Of a stretch of DNA of 64,000 nucleotides, positions 50,864 through 61,321 are shown in pieces. Position numbers and translations under genes: made by a program. This DNA comes from an uncultured Pelagibacteraceae bacterium (GTDB taxonomy: Bacteria > Pseudomonadota > Alphaproteobacteria > Pelagibacterales > Pelagibacteraceae): NCBI GenBank assembly GCA_902571915.1, contig CACGDY010000001.1, positions 62,001 through 126,000 on the forward strand, read 5' to 3'. The number at the start of each line of letters is the position of its first letter. The first letter of the stretch is position 1. Below the pieces are notes generated by a model. It did not search any database, was not told where the DNA came from, and was given only the letters and a program-made list of their open reading frames with translations.

Positions 50864-52270
50864 TTAACAACTGTAATACATATCGAACTCAATAGGGTGA
50901 GGTGTGTGTTCAAAATTATGTATTTCCTCAAATTTTAAAGCAATGTAAGCATCAATTTGATCATCTGTAAACACGTTACCTTGTTTTAAAAAATCTCTGT
51001 CTTTATCTAAACTTTCCATTGCTTCCCTTAGAGAACCGCATACTGTTGGAATTTTTTTTACTTCATCTTCGGATAGCGCATAAAGATCTTTGTCAAAAGA
51101 TTTACCTGGATCGATTTTATTTTTTATCCCATCAAGCCCAGCCATTAACATTGCTGCGAAAGTTAAGTAAGGATTTCCTGCTGCATCACCAAATCTAATT
51201 TCACACCTAGCAGCTTTTTTACTCAAAGTTATAGGAATTCTACATGAAGCCGATCTATTTCTTGCTGAATAAGCTAATAGTACAGGAGCTTCAAATCCTG
51301 GAATTAATCTCTTGTAGCTATTTGTTGTAGCATTTGAAAAAGCATTAATAGCTTTTGCATGTTTAAGAATACCACCAATGTAATTTAGTGCTAAATCAGA
51401 TAATCCAGCGTATTTATCTCCAGAAAAAAGTGCTTTATCACCTTTCCATATTGATTGGTGGACGTGCATTCCAGAACCATTATCACCTTTAACAGGTTTT
51501 GGCATAAATGTAGCAGTTTTTCCAAAAGAGTGAGAGACCATATGCACTGCGTATTTATAGAGTTGTAAATTATCAGCTTGATCGACTAATGTTCCAAAAT
51601 ACATACCAAGTTCATGTTGGCTTGGAGCTACCTCATGGTGATGTTTTTCAACTTTAATCCCCATATCTTTCATTGCTTTTAAATATTCACTTCTCATGTC
51701 TTGAGCACTATCAACAGGTGGCACCGGAAAGTAGCCGCCTTTAACACCAGGTCTGTGACCCATATTCCCATTATCATATTCTTTACCTGTATTATATGGA
51801 CCCTCAGTACTATCAATCTTAAAACCTGTTTCATTCATGTCATTTTTAAATCTAACATCATCAAAAACAAAAAATTCAGCCTCAGGACCAAAGAATGCTT
51901 TGTCACCTATGCCTGAACTTTTTAAATATGCTTCAGCCTTTTTTGCTGTCCCTCTTGGATCTCTTTCATAAGGATCTTTTTTAATTGCATCTAAAATATC
52001 GCAGAAAATGTTTAGTGTATTGTGTGAAGTAAATGGATCTACTATTGCTCTATTTAAATCAGGTTTTAATATCATATCAGACTCATTAATTGCTTTCCAT
52101 CCAGCTATAGATGAACCATCAAAAAATATCCCCTCATTTAACATATCCTCATCGACAACTTTTGAATCCATAGTTACATGCTGGAGTTTACCTCTTGGAT
52201 CAGTAAACCTTAAATCGACGTATTCAATATCTTTATCTTTTATAGTTTTAAGAACATTACTAGCACTCAT
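50864..52270 (-). CDS. glnA: Glutamine synthetase type I
   Basis: [41 protein letters not shown]. Confidence 0.98.
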   Translation of the reverse strand: MSASNVLKTIKDKDIEYVDLRFTDPRGKLQHVTMDSKVVDEDMLNEGIFFDGSSIAGWKAINESDMILKPDLNRAIVDPFTSHNTLNIFCDILDAIKKDPYERDPRGTAKKAEAYLKSSGIGDKAFFGPEAEFFVFDDVRFKNDMNETGFKIDSTEGPYNTGKEYDNGNMGHRPGVKGGYFPVPPVDSAQDMRSEYLKAMKDMGIKVEKHHHEVAPSQHELGMYFGTLVDQADNLQLYKYAVHMVSHSFGKTATFMPKPVKGDNGSGMHVHQSIWKGDKALFSGDKYAGLSDLALNYIGGILKHAKAINAFSNATTNSYKRLIPGFEAPVLLAYSARNRSASCRIPITLSKKAARCEIRFGDAAGNPYLTFAAMLMAGLDGIKNKIDPGKSFDKDLYALSEDEVKKIPTVCGSLREAMESLDKDRDFLKQGNVFTDDQIDAYIALKFEEIHNFEHTPHPIEFDMYYSC

Positions 52271-52411
52271 TTTTTCTCCCTTGTAAATCTGAAGCTTGTG
52301 ATACCAAATAAAGATTGATAAATAATCCTCTTTTACTTAATAACACCTATGCATATTTTACATAAGTGTATAATGAAATTATAAAAAAAACTAACAATCT
52401 AAAGTTGAATT

Positions 52412-52891
52412 ATGGATTTATTACAAAAAGAAACAGTCATAAGAGTATCAAAAATACTTAAAGATTTCGATGAAACTTTTTCCGTAACTACTCTTGAAAA
52501 TTCAGCAAGAACTGCCAACGAAGCTGCAGCCTCTTTAAATTGTGAGGTAGGTGCAATTGTAAAAAGCTTGATTTTCAAAACTGAAAATTCTTTTATTCTT
52601 TGTTTAGTTTCTGGTGATAAGAAAGTTTCTTTAAATAAAATTAAAAAATTTTTAAAAGTTAAGGATGTATCAATGGCCGATGCAGAGGATGTAAAAAAAA
52701 TTACAGGTTTCACAATAGGAGGAGTTTCACCTATTGGACATTTGAATAAGATTGATGTTTATATTGATAAATCATTAGAAAGGTTTAGCAATTTATTTGC
52801 TGCTGCTGGACATCCAAATTGTATTTTTAAAATTGATTTTTTAAATCTTCAAAAAATTACCAAAGGCTTAATTAAAGAATTTACAGAATGA
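52412..52891 (+). CDS. YbaK/aminoacyl-tRNA deacylase-domain protein
   Basis: CEVGAIVKSLIFKT, LCLVSGDKKVSL, TGFTIGGVSPIGH. Confidence 0.9.
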   Translation: MDLLQKETVIRVSKILKDFDETFSVTTLENSARTANEAAASLNCEVGAIVKSLIFKTENSFILCLVSGDKKVSLNKIKKFLKVKDVSMADAEDVKKITGFTIGGVSPIGHLNKIDVYIDKSLERFSNLFAAAGHPNCIFKIDFLNLQKITKGLIKEFTE

Positions 52892-53763
52892 AAAAACCTG
52901 AATTGGTAGATTACATTTTATTAACGATATTGGCTTTAATATGGGCTTCTGCTTTTTTTAATATAAAGATTGCTACATATTCTTTTGGACCAGTAACAAT
53001 TGCATTCCTGAGAGTTTTTTTTGGTGCAATACCTGTTTTGTTACTTTGTTACTATAAAAAAATAGAGATCGAAGCATTTTCCAAAGACTGGTACTGGTTT
53101 GCAATAATAGGATTAATAAATTTAGTTGCTCCTTTTTTTTTAATTGCCTATGGCGTTAAATCAGTTCAGAGTAATTTGGCTGCTATACTTATGTCAACAA
53201 CTCCTTTAAGTTCTACCGTATTAGGACATTTTTACACAAAAAATGAAAAATTTAATATAATTAAAACATTCGGAATTTTAATTGGTTTTTCAGGAATTAT
53301 ATATTTGTTTTCAGATAAAATATTGATCGATCAAAATAATTTTTTTTCAGCTGTACTTATTCTGTTAGGTTCAACTTGTTATGTTATTGGAGGTGTTTTA
53401 ACTTTAAAAATAAGCAAAAAAAGGAATGAAAACGTGACAGGTTCAATTTTAATCTGGGCAATAATTATTTTAATTCCACTAACAAGTATAATTGAACAGC
53501 CTTGGAAATTAAATCCTAGATTAGACTCAGTCATATCAGTAATTTATTTAGGTCTTATATCCACTGGTATTGCCTGGTTACTAAGATTTAAAATTTTAGT
53601 AAAAAATGGTCTAATTTTTCAATCACAAGTATCTTATTTAATACCTATATTTGGTACGATTTTAAGTTATGTCTTTTTAAAAGAATTAATCACATATAAA
53701 GTTTTAATTTCTTTAATTGCTGTAACCATAGGAATTTATTTTGTTAGAAAAGCAGATATCTGA
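52888..53763 (+). CDS. EamA/DMT superfamily transporter
   Basis: About 10 TM segments; IWASAFFNIKIA; EamA repeats. Confidence 0.88.
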   Translation: MKKPELVDYILLTILALIWASAFFNIKIATYSFGPVTIAFLRVFFGAIPVLLLCYYKKIEIEAFSKDWYWFAIIGLINLVAPFFLIAYGVKSVQSNLAAILMSTTPLSSTVLGHFYTKNEKFNIIKTFGILIGFSGIIYLFSDKILIDQNNFFSAVLILLGSTCYVIGGVLTLKISKKRNENVTGSILIWAIIILIPLTSIIEQPWKLNPRLDSVISVIYLGLISTGIAWLLRFKILVKNGLIFQSQVSYLIPIFGTILSYVFLKELITYKVLISLIAVTIGIYFVRKADI

Positions 53764-53819
53764 AAAAAATTATTCTAAAGTTTCTAAATTGAAAAAATAA
53801 TTATTTTTTTGTATACTTA

Positions 53820-54005
53820 GTGATGTCAATTTTAAAAGGATTAATCAATTTTATCATTAGTTTAGTTGCCTCTACAATAATTATATATGCAATTAATATT
53901 TTAGCTGGATTTGCTGGAGCAGATTATTCTTTTAGCCACGGTGAAACTTTTATTATCTGGATTCTTATGGCAATTTTAGTAAATAACTGTTTTAAAAATA
54001 AATAA
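53820..54005 (+). CDS. Small membrane protein
   Basis: 61 aa with two predicted TM stretches. Confidence 0.5.
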   Translation: MMSILKGLINFIISLVASTIIIYAINILAGFAGADYSFSHGETFIIWILMAILVNNCFKNK

Positions 54006-54052
54006 TTTTAATTAGTTTGATTGAAATTTTTTATATTGAAGGGTAAAGTTAA

Positions 54053-54118
54053 AAAAGGGGTGTCTTGACAGACTGAGATTAAACCCTATGAACCTGTCCG
54101 GTAATTCAGAAAGGGAGA
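54053..54118 (+). ncRNA. TPP (THI-box) riboswitch
   Basis: GGGGTGTC...GACTGAGATTAAACCCTATGAACCTGTCCGGTAATTC...AAAGGGAG matches TPP aptamer conserved core; 3' end overlaps the SD of 54122. Confidence 0.92.
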
Positions 54119-54121
54119 ACA

Positions 54122-55567
54122 ATGGATAAAACATATTTAATAAGTCAATCTGCCTCATTAACATTGATAATCATTATAAGTTTAATTTTTGCAATTTTAG
54201 GTTTATATCATTCAAAAAAATATCAAGGATTAAATAATTATTTAACAGCTAATAGAAACATTGGTCTATTTTCTTTAACAACAAGTTTAACTGCATCAGC
54301 TTTGGGTGCATGGATTTTATTTGGTCCAGTTTCAGCGGCGACATGGGGAGGAATAGGGTCTATCATAGGATATTCATTAGGTACAGCTTTTCCAATGTTT
54401 TTTTTAATATATTTAGGAAAAAAAATTAGAAAAGAATTTCCAGGAGGATCCTCTTTAATTGAGTTTATGAGAAAAAAGTTTGGAAAAAGTTTGTTCAAAC
54501 TTATTTTATTAATGACAATTTTTTATATGTTTATTTTTTTATGCGCTGAAGTTACTGCAATCGCTGTCTTAATAAATTATATATCTGGCACTAAACTTTG
54601 GATTACTGCTATAATTGTGCTTTTATCTACACTTACTTATACTTTATATGGAGGTTTAAAAGCATCAATATTTACTGATAATTTACAAATGATTGTAATT
54701 GTAATTCTTTTATTGATTTCGTTTTTATACATAAACTCTTTCACGGGAGATAAATTTTCTTTTGAGTTTATTAAAGAAAAAAATCCTCATCTTCTAAGCT
54801 TATCTCATATACCCAGTTATACTACTGGCCTAACTTTCTTTATTGCGGTTGCTGCCACAAACTTATTTCACCAAGGCAATTGGCAGCGAGTCTATGCAGC
54901 TAAAAATTTTGAAACTTTAAGAAAAAGCTTGATTATATCTTTCTTTATAATTGTACCAATAGTTTTTTATATGGGATTTACTGGAATGGTTGCTTTTTCA
55001 ATAGATCCAACCACTAGACCGGACATGGGATTTTTTACATTATTACTAAAAGAACAAACAGAACTATTATCTTTATTTATAATTGTACTGGGCTTAGCAT
55101 TAACAATTTCTACTGTTGATACTTTAATCAATGCAATATCTAGTTTAATTGTTATAGATGGTAAAGCAACTTTTGGTTTTAGTAAAAAAACAAATTATTT
55201 AAAATTTTCTAAATATGTTATTTTAATATTATCTCTAATTTCTTTTATCGTAGCATCAAAAGGTTTTGATATTTTATACTTATTTTTATTGGCCGATTTG
55301 TTCTGTTGTGCTTTTGTTTTAACTGTTTTTTACAGCTTTTATAACAAAAGTATTGATGAGAAAACTGCGTATATTTCGATTATAGTTGGCTTGATTGGAG
55401 GTTTTTTAATTTTTCCTGCTCCTGATTTTTCACAAAGTTTATTGGTAGGAATTATTTTACCTAAAGAATTATTTGCACCGATTGTGCCACAGCTATTATT
55501 TTTATCTTTTGTAGTTGCAACTTTTTTACCATTATTAGTTTTTAAAGCCAAAAAATTTAGATATTAG
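54122..55567 (+). CDS. thiV: Sodium:solute symporter family, TPP-riboswitch-controlled (putative thiamin-precursor transporter)
   Basis: 481 aa, SSS topology (LTASALGAWILFGPVSAATWGGIGS); preceded by TPP riboswitch. Confidence 0.82.
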   Translation: MDKTYLISQSASLTLIIIISLIFAILGLYHSKKYQGLNNYLTANRNIGLFSLTTSLTASALGAWILFGPVSAATWGGIGSIIGYSLGTAFPMFFLIYLGKKIRKEFPGGSSLIEFMRKKFGKSLFKLILLMTIFYMFIFLCAEVTAIAVLINYISGTKLWITAIIVLLSTLTYTLYGGLKASIFTDNLQMIVIVILLLISFLYINSFTGDKFSFEFIKEKNPHLLSLSHIPSYTTGLTFFIAVAATNLFHQGNWQRVYAAKNFETLRKSLIISFFIIVPIVFYMGFTGMVAFSIDPTTRPDMGFFTLLLKEQTELLSLFIIVLGLALTISTVDTLINAISSLIVIDGKATFGFSKKTNYLKFSKYVILILSLISFIVASKGFDILYLFLLADLFCCAFVLTVFYSFYNKSIDEKTAYISIIVGLIGGFLIFPAPDFSQSLLVGIILPKELFAPIVPQLLFLSFVVATFLPLLVFKAKKFRY

Positions 55568-55611
55568 TCGATTGTATTAAATGAATTAATAGCTATAAAA
55601 CTGTTTCATTA

Positions 55612-56544
55612 ATGAATAATCAAATCGAAATAAATAATCTTTCTAAAATTTATGACAATGGATTTAATGCCTTAAAAGATATCAATTTAAATATTAAAAA
55701 GGGTGAAATTTTTGCAATGCTTGGACCAAACGGTGCAGGTAAAACTACTCTAATAAATATTATATGTGGTATTGTAAGGCCCTCTTACGGAAAGGTGATG
55801 GTTGAGAATTTTGATATAATAAATGATTATAGAGAAACAAGGTCAAGAATTGGATTGGTCCCACAGGAACTTACACTTGAACAATTTGAAACTGTGTTTA
55901 ACAATGTTTCTTATTCACGAGGTCTTTATGGAAAAAAACCAAATCCATTACTTATCGAAAAAGTCTTAAAACAATTAAGTTTATGGGATAAAAAGGATTT
56001 AATTTTAAGACAATTATCTGGAGGTATGAAACGAAGAGTTTTAATTGCAAAAGCTCTATCTCATGAGCCAGAAATATTATTTTTAGATGAACCTACTGCC
56101 GGTGTTGATGTCGAGTTAAGAAAAGAAATGTGGAAAGTAGTCGAGACGTTAAGAGAAACTGGCGTAACAATTATTTTAACAACTCACTATATAGAGGAAG
56201 CTGAGGCTATAGCAGATAGGATAGGAGTAATTAATCAAGGAGAGATAATAATAGTTGAGGAAAAGAAAAAACTCTTAAAAAGGATGGGAAGTAAAACATT
56301 AACTATTGAATTACAAGAAGAGATAAATGAAATTCCTTCATCTTTGAAAAAATATAATTTAAAGATTGGTCAAAATAATATGAGTTTTGACTACACATAT
56401 AACCTAATAGAAAAACAGACTGGAATAACCAATCTTTTGCAAAATATTAAAGACTCTGGTTTAAAATTAAGAGATTTAAAAACAGAGCAAAGCAATCTTG
56501 AAAAAATATTTGTAACTTTAGTAAAGGAAAATAATGAAATTTAA
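55612..56544 (+). CDS. ABC-2 type transporter ATP-binding protein
   Basis: [42 protein letters not shown]. Confidence 0.95.
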   Translation: MNNQIEINNLSKIYDNGFNALKDINLNIKKGEIFAMLGPNGAGKTTLINIICGIVRPSYGKVMVENFDIINDYRETRSRIGLVPQELTLEQFETVFNNVSYSRGLYGKKPNPLLIEKVLKQLSLWDKKDLILRQLSGGMKRRVLIAKALSHEPEILFLDEPTAGVDVELRKEMWKVVETLRETGVTIILTTHYIEEAEAIADRIGVINQGEIIIVEEKKKLLKRMGSKTLTIELQEEINEIPSSLKKYNLKIGQNNMSFDYTYNLIEKQTGITNLLQNIKDSGLKLRDLKTEQSNLEKIFVTLVKENNEI

Positions 56545-57301
56545 TTTTTATGGGCTAAAGGCCATATATCTTCACGAGATGGATAGATTTAGAAGAACTT
56601 TAGGTCAATCTTTATTATCTCCAGTGATTTCTACATCATTATACTTTATTGTTTTTGGTTCGGTTATTGGTAGCTATGTTCAAAATATTGATGGTATTAA
56701 TTATGGCTCATACATTGTGCCTGGTCTTTTGATGCTTACTTTATTAACCCAGTCCATAAGTAATACATCATTTGGGATTTTTTTTCCAAAATTTAATGGA
56801 ACAATTTATGAGATATTAGCTGCGCCAATTTCAAATTTAGAAGTAGTTTTAGCCTTTGTTAGTGCGGGCGCAACCAAAACATTAATTGTTGGATTAGTAA
56901 TATTTTTAACATCTTTATTTTTTGTTGATGTGCAAGTAAAATTTCCATTATTAATGATTTTTTTATTAATATTAGTTTCTTTTACTTTTGCATTATTTGG
57001 ATTTTTAATAGGTTTATTAAGTAAAGACTTTGAACAAATGTCAATCGTTCCATCTTTAGTTATCACACCAATGGTTTTTTTAGGTGGAAGTTTATACTCC
57101 TTAGATATGTTGCCTAAATTCTGGCAAATAGTTACTTACTTTAATCCTGTGGTTTATCTTATAAATGGTCTTAGATATTCCTTTTATGGAATATCTGATT
57201 TTAATATTTGGTTAAGCGTTGTACTTATGGTCTCATTTTTAATTGTGTGTGCAACATTTGTAACTTTAATTTTAAAAAAAGGATATAATATCAAATCTTA
57301 A
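56534..57301 (+). CDS. ABC-2 type transporter permease
   Basis: Six [37 protein letters not shown]. Confidence 0.93.
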   Translation: MKFNFYGLKAIYLHEMDRFRRTLGQSLLSPVISTSLYFIVFGSVIGSYVQNIDGINYGSYIVPGLLMLTLLTQSISNTSFGIFFPKFNGTIYEILAAPISNLEVVLAFVSAGATKTLIVGLVIFLTSLFFVDVQVKFPLLMIFLLILVSFTFALFGFLIGLLSKDFEQMSIVPSLVITPMVFLGGSLYSLDMLPKFWQIVTYFNPVVYLINGLRYSFYGISDFNIWLSVVLMVSFLIVCATFVTLILKKGYNIKS

Positions 57302-57320
57302 CTAACCTATAAAAATTTGT

Positions 57321-57485
57321 ATGTTAAAATTTATAATTCCAGCAATTATCTTATTTTTGGTCGTTTTATTTTGGGAAAAAATTAATCAAAAAATTTATGA
57401 AAAATTTCAAATTAAAATCAATAATATTGCTATTATTGCATCTGGTTTGGCAATCATGGTAGTTTTTATTTTATTATATTTTTAA
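57321..57485 (+). CDS. Small membrane protein, 54 aa (absent from ORF track)
   Basis: ATG 57321 to TAA 57485: MLKFIIPAIILFLVVLFWEKINQKIYEKFQIKINNIAIIASGLAIMVVFILLYF; two hydrophobic segments. Confidence 0.5.
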   Translation: MLKFIIPAIILFLVVLFWEKINQKIYEKFQIKINNIAIIASGLAIMVVFILLYF

Positions 57486-57491
57486 AAATTT

Positions 57492-58118
57492 ATGAGAGAG
57501 ATATTAAAGATAGTTAAAAAAAGATTGGTTTCAAAATATTTGAAACAAGATTTCAAAAGGGCAAAAAAATTTAAGCCAAGAATTAAGGCTAGAATTAGGA
57601 AAAATAAACAAATGCTTGGAAAGAATATAGGAAATTTTTTTGATTGGATTAAAGGTGCAAAATTAGTTGAATTAAAAGATTGCGATACAAGCGAAGATCC
57701 AGTTAGGCCAGAATTAGATAATACATTTAGACGAAGTTATGGAAGAAAAATTTATGGTGTAAAATATATGGGAGAGATACATGCAGTAATGTGCTTTGCA
57801 TACACTAACGAGGTTCCAAAAAATATTGATGAATTGGATAAATTTAGTCATGATGCCTTTTTACAAAGTACGCACAGGGATCAAAAGGTTGGTAGAATTG
57901 CGATTGCATACACTGTTTGGTCTAAAAAAAAGGGTGGCGGCAAGTTAATTGTTAAGGAAGTTTTCAAAAAAATAAAAAAATCTAATCATCTTAACAGATT
58001 GATAACTTTATCTCCTTTAACAGATATGGCAAGTAAATTTCATAAAAGAAACGGAGCAAAACTTTTACAAGTTAATAAAACTTCTCAAAATTTCGAATAT
58101 GAAATTCCTAAAAATTAA
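57492..58118 (+). CDS. Hypothetical protein, possibly GNAT-like
   Basis: 208 aa; RKIYGVKYMGEIHAVMCFAYTNE...GGGKLIVKEVFKKIKKSN...MASKFHKRNGAKLL is GNAT-like in layout. Confidence 0.6.
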   Translation: MREILKIVKKRLVSKYLKQDFKRAKKFKPRIKARIRKNKQMLGKNIGNFFDWIKGAKLVELKDCDTSEDPVRPELDNTFRRSYGRKIYGVKYMGEIHAVMCFAYTNEVPKNIDELDKFSHDAFLQSTHRDQKVGRIAIAYTVWSKKKGGGKLIVKEVFKKIKKSNHLNRLITLSPLTDMASKFHKRNGAKLLQVNKTSQNFEYEIPKN

Positions 58119-58170
58119 TATTTTTTAATGAAAAAAAAATTAAAAGTAGTATAAAACATACAAATTGAAT

Positions 58171-58244
58171 GGCGGGGTAGCTCAGTTGGTTAGAGCGCGG
58201 GACTCATAAGCCCGAGGTCAGTGGTTCGATCCCACTTCCCGCTA
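58171..58244 (+). tRNA. tRNA with CAU anticodon (elongator Met most likely; Ile2 not excluded)
   Basis: GGCGGGGTAGCTCAGTTGGTTAGAGCGCGGGACTCATAAGCCCGAGGTCAGTGGTTCGATCCCACTTCCCGCTA; cloverleaf with T-loop TTCGATC; CCA not encoded. Confidence 0.95.
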
Positions 58245-58254
58245 CCGTAAGTTA

Positions 58255-59466
58255 TTATCTATAATTATTTGATTTTAAAAATTTTTTAAATACATTACAT
58301 ATATATTCTAAATCGGATTTTTTCATTCCTTGATGGCACCCAATTAAAATTCCATTTTTCATTACATCATTAGAAACTTTTTCACAATTAAAGTGTTTTT
58401 TATAATATCTATTTTTCATAACAGGTTGTTTTAAAATATTCCCAGTGAAGATAGTCCTCGTTTGAATTTTATTTTTTTCAAAAAATATCTGCATTTTTTT
58501 TCTATTAAAGAAATTATTTTTTTTTATAACTAGCGGGAACGCTAACCACGGTGTTTTGACTCCTATATTTTGTTCTGGCAATTTTAATAATGTTTCATAT
58601 TTTTTAAAAAAATTTTTTAAATAATCAAAATTTTTGTTTCTGATGAATATGTTTTTTTTAAGTTTTTTAATTTGTTCTAAAGCAAAAGCAGCCGAAATTT
58701 CAGACGGTAAAAAATTATAACCAAGCTCAGAAAATATATATTTTGCGTCATAATCAATACCAGAAATTTTTATATTAAATCTCTTTTTTGCGCTCTCAGA
58801 CTCATTAAAAGTTGCTGATGATCTTCCCCAACCCCGCAACAATTTTGCTCTTTGATATAAATTATTATTATTGAAACAGACGATACCACCAGTTCCAGCA
58901 CCATTAATAATGTGTGATGCATAAAAACTATTAGTTACAACGTCTGAATATCTGCCAAGATTTTTTTTATTTACTTTATATCCAATGGTATCAGCAGAGT
59001 CCTCAATTACCTTTAAATTAAATTTTTTTGCGATAATGTGAATTTTTTTCCAGTCAGCAATATTTCCAAGAAGATTAGGTATCATTATTGCTACTGTTTT
59101 TTTATTAATACATTTTTTAATTTGTGATATGTCCGCTAAAAACTTATTTTCTTCAACACCTATAAAGTGCGGTACCAAACCTAGCTGATATATAGGAGCA
59201 ACAGTTGTAGAAAACGTTAAACTGGGAGTAATAACTTCTGATCCTTTTTTAAAATTGAAAGATGATAAAGCAAGCAAATTTGCTGAAGAACCAGAATTAA
59301 CCATAAGCCCGTATTTTTTCCCAAAGATATTTGAAATGTTTTTTTCCAATTTTTTAACTTTCTCTCCATCGATAAGTGAAAGACTATTATTTTTAAGCAC
59401 ATTAATAACAGCATTAATTTCTTTTTTATCGTAAACAGCTCTTCCGTAATAAATTTTTTTGACCAT
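58255..59466 (-). CDS. DegT/DnrJ-fold PLP/PMP enzyme, RfbH/ColD-like 3-dehydratase candidate
   Basis: NSGSSANLLALSS, EDSADTIGYK, SFYASHIINGAGTGG (His at usual Lys), GWGRSSA, LPSEISAAFALEQ, IQTRTIFTGN; start reassigned to MVKKIYYG. Confidence 0.85.
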   Translation of the reverse strand: MVKKIYYGRAVYDKKEINAVINVLKNNSLSLIDGEKVKKLEKNISNIFGKKYGLMVNSGSSANLLALSSFNFKKGSEVITPSLTFSTTVAPIYQLGLVPHFIGVEENKFLADISQIKKCINKKTVAIMIPNLLGNIADWKKIHIIAKKFNLKVIEDSADTIGYKVNKKNLGRYSDVVTNSFYASHIINGAGTGGIVCFNNNNLYQRAKLLRGWGRSSATFNESESAKKRFNIKISGIDYDAKYIFSELGYNFLPSEISAAFALEQIKKLKKNIFIRNKNFDYLKNFFKKYETLLKLPEQNIGVKTPWLAFPLVIKKNNFFNRKKMQIFFEKNKIQTRTIFTGNILKQPVMKNRYYKKHFNCEKVSNDVMKNGILIGCHQGMKKSDLEYICNVFKKFLKSNNYR

Positions 59467-59529
59467 ATTAGTTAATTCATTTATCTTGTATTCAAAAAAA
59501 AACAATTAGAATTAAGATTGCAGTATATA

Positions 59530-60441
59530 ATGAAATATTCTTGTAATTCACCAATTCTTTTTCATGTTTGGAATAGAATAGATGTGGTAAAAAAAGTCTT
59601 TGCAAAAATAAAAGAGACAAAACCCAAAATATTATATTTTTCATCAGATGGTCCTAGAAATAATGAGGATAAAATAAAAATTCAGACAATTCGAAAATAT
59701 GTTAAAAATAATGTTAGTTGGGATTGTAAATTAATTAAAATATTCTTTAAGAAAAATTTGGGACCAAAGTACGCAATCATCAAAGCAATCAATAAAATTT
59801 TTAAGAAAGAAAAAAAACTTATAATTGTAGATCATGATTGCCTATGTGATAATTCTTTCTTTAGATTTGCTGACGAATTATTAGAAACTTATAAAAATGA
59901 AGAAAAAATTAAACTCATTTCTGGAAATTATATATGTAAAAAAAACTTAAAATTTGACAAAAGCTATTATTTTGCAAAACATCCAGTTATTTTTGGCTGG
60001 GCAACATGGAGGAGATCTTGGCAAGAGTATGATATAGAAATGAAAAAATTTAAAAAACTAACATCTTTTTTCTGGTTATTAATTTTTTTTAAATTGAATA
60101 TTGTAAAAGCAATATATTTTTATAATAAGTTTAAATTATCAAAAAATGGGAAAATAAATACTTGGGACTATCAGTTACTTTTTTCTATATGGGTTAAAAA
60201 GGGGTTAGTTATAAGACCTACTGTAAATTTATCTAAGCATATTGGCTGGGGAGAACAAGCATATCATGGTAAACATGATGATGATTTAAAAGATATTAAA
60301 GTTGAAAAAATAAGATTTCCTCTTAAACATCCAAAATATATAATTCCAAATAACAAAGCTGATGATCATGAGTATAAGAGAATTAGAAAATTGTATTATT
60401 GGAAATCTATTTTATTTTACCTAAAGCGTTATTTGTCATAA
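59530..60441 (+). CDS. HlpA-like glycosyltransferase family protein
   Basis: SPILFHVWNRIDVVKKVFAKIKETKPKILYFSSDGPRN; LIIVDHDCL (DxD-like); HPVIFGWATWRRSW. Confidence 0.75.
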   Translation: MKYSCNSPILFHVWNRIDVVKKVFAKIKETKPKILYFSSDGPRNNEDKIKIQTIRKYVKNNVSWDCKLIKIFFKKNLGPKYAIIKAINKIFKKEKKLIIVDHDCLCDNSFFRFADELLETYKNEEKIKLISGNYICKKNLKFDKSYYFAKHPVIFGWATWRRSWQEYDIEMKKFKKLTSFFWLLIFFKLNIVKAIYFYNKFKLSKNGKINTWDYQLLFSIWVKKGLVIRPTVNLSKHIGWGEQAYHGKHDDDLKDIKVEKIRFPLKHPKYIIPNNKADDHEYKRIRKLYYWKSILFYLKRYLS

Positions 60442-60454
60442 AAAAAAGATATAA

Positions 60455-61321
60455 TTATATTAATTTCTTAAGGTAGTTAGAATATTCACATAAACCATAG
60501 AATCTAATTGAGTTTTTAATTTCTTTTTTTTTGATCCACTTATTATTTAATGCAATTTCTTCAATACATGCAATTTTAAAACCCTGTCTATTTTCAATTG
60601 CAGAAACAAAAGATGAAGTTTTATAATAATCTTCTATAGATCCTGTATCCAACCAAGCTCCTCCTCTACCGATTAAATCGGCAGAGAGTTGTTTTTTTGA
60701 TTTGTATATATTTAATAAATCAACTATTTCAACTTCACCTCTTTTAGATGGTTTTAATTTTTTTGAAAATTCAACTACCTTATTATCAAAAAAATATAAA
60801 CCTGTAATAGCTAAATCAGATAAAAATTTTTTTGGTTTTTCCTTAATAGTTAATATTCTGTTATTTTTATTGATTTTTGCTACCCCGTATAATTCCGGTT
60901 TTTGAACTTTGTGCAAAACTATTTTTGCACCCCGATTTAGTTTTACATTATTAAGAAGTTTAGAAGTTAAATTTTGACCATAAAAAAAATTATCTCCCAA
61001 AATCAAAGCAACATTACTTTTTCCGATAAATTTTTCTCCCAAAACAAAAGCATCTGGTAATCCTCTGGGTCTTAGTTGTTCTATAAAATTAATTTTTATT
61101 CCAAGATTTTTCCCATCAGGTAAAATTTTTTTATATTGTTCTAATTGACCTTTATTTACTACAATTAATATATCTTTTATTTTTGCAAGCATCAAAATTG
61201 ATAAAGGATAAAAAATTAAGGGTTTATCATAAATTGGAAGTAATTGTTTATTAACAGCCTTTGTAAGTGGACTCATTCTAGTTCCTTTTCCACCAGCTAA
61301 TATGATTCCTTTTTTAATCAT
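60455..61321 (-). CDS. rfbA: Glucose-1-phosphate thymidylyltransferase
   Basis: KGIILAGGKGTRMSPLTKAVNKQLLPIYDKPLIFYPLS, LGDNFFYG, WLDTGS. Confidence 0.97.
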   Translation of the reverse strand: MIKKGIILAGGKGTRMSPLTKAVNKQLLPIYDKPLIFYPLSILMLAKIKDILIVVNKGQLEQYKKILPDGKNLGIKINFIEQLRPRGLPDAFVLGEKFIGKSNVALILGDNFFYGQNLTSKLLNNVKLNRGAKIVLHKVQKPELYGVAKINKNNRILTIKEKPKKFLSDLAITGLYFFDNKVVEFSKKLKPSKRGEVEIVDLLNIYKSKKQLSADLIGRGGAWLDTGSIEDYYKTSSFVSAIENRQGFKIACIEEIALNNKWIKKKEIKNSIRFYGLCEYSNYLKKLI

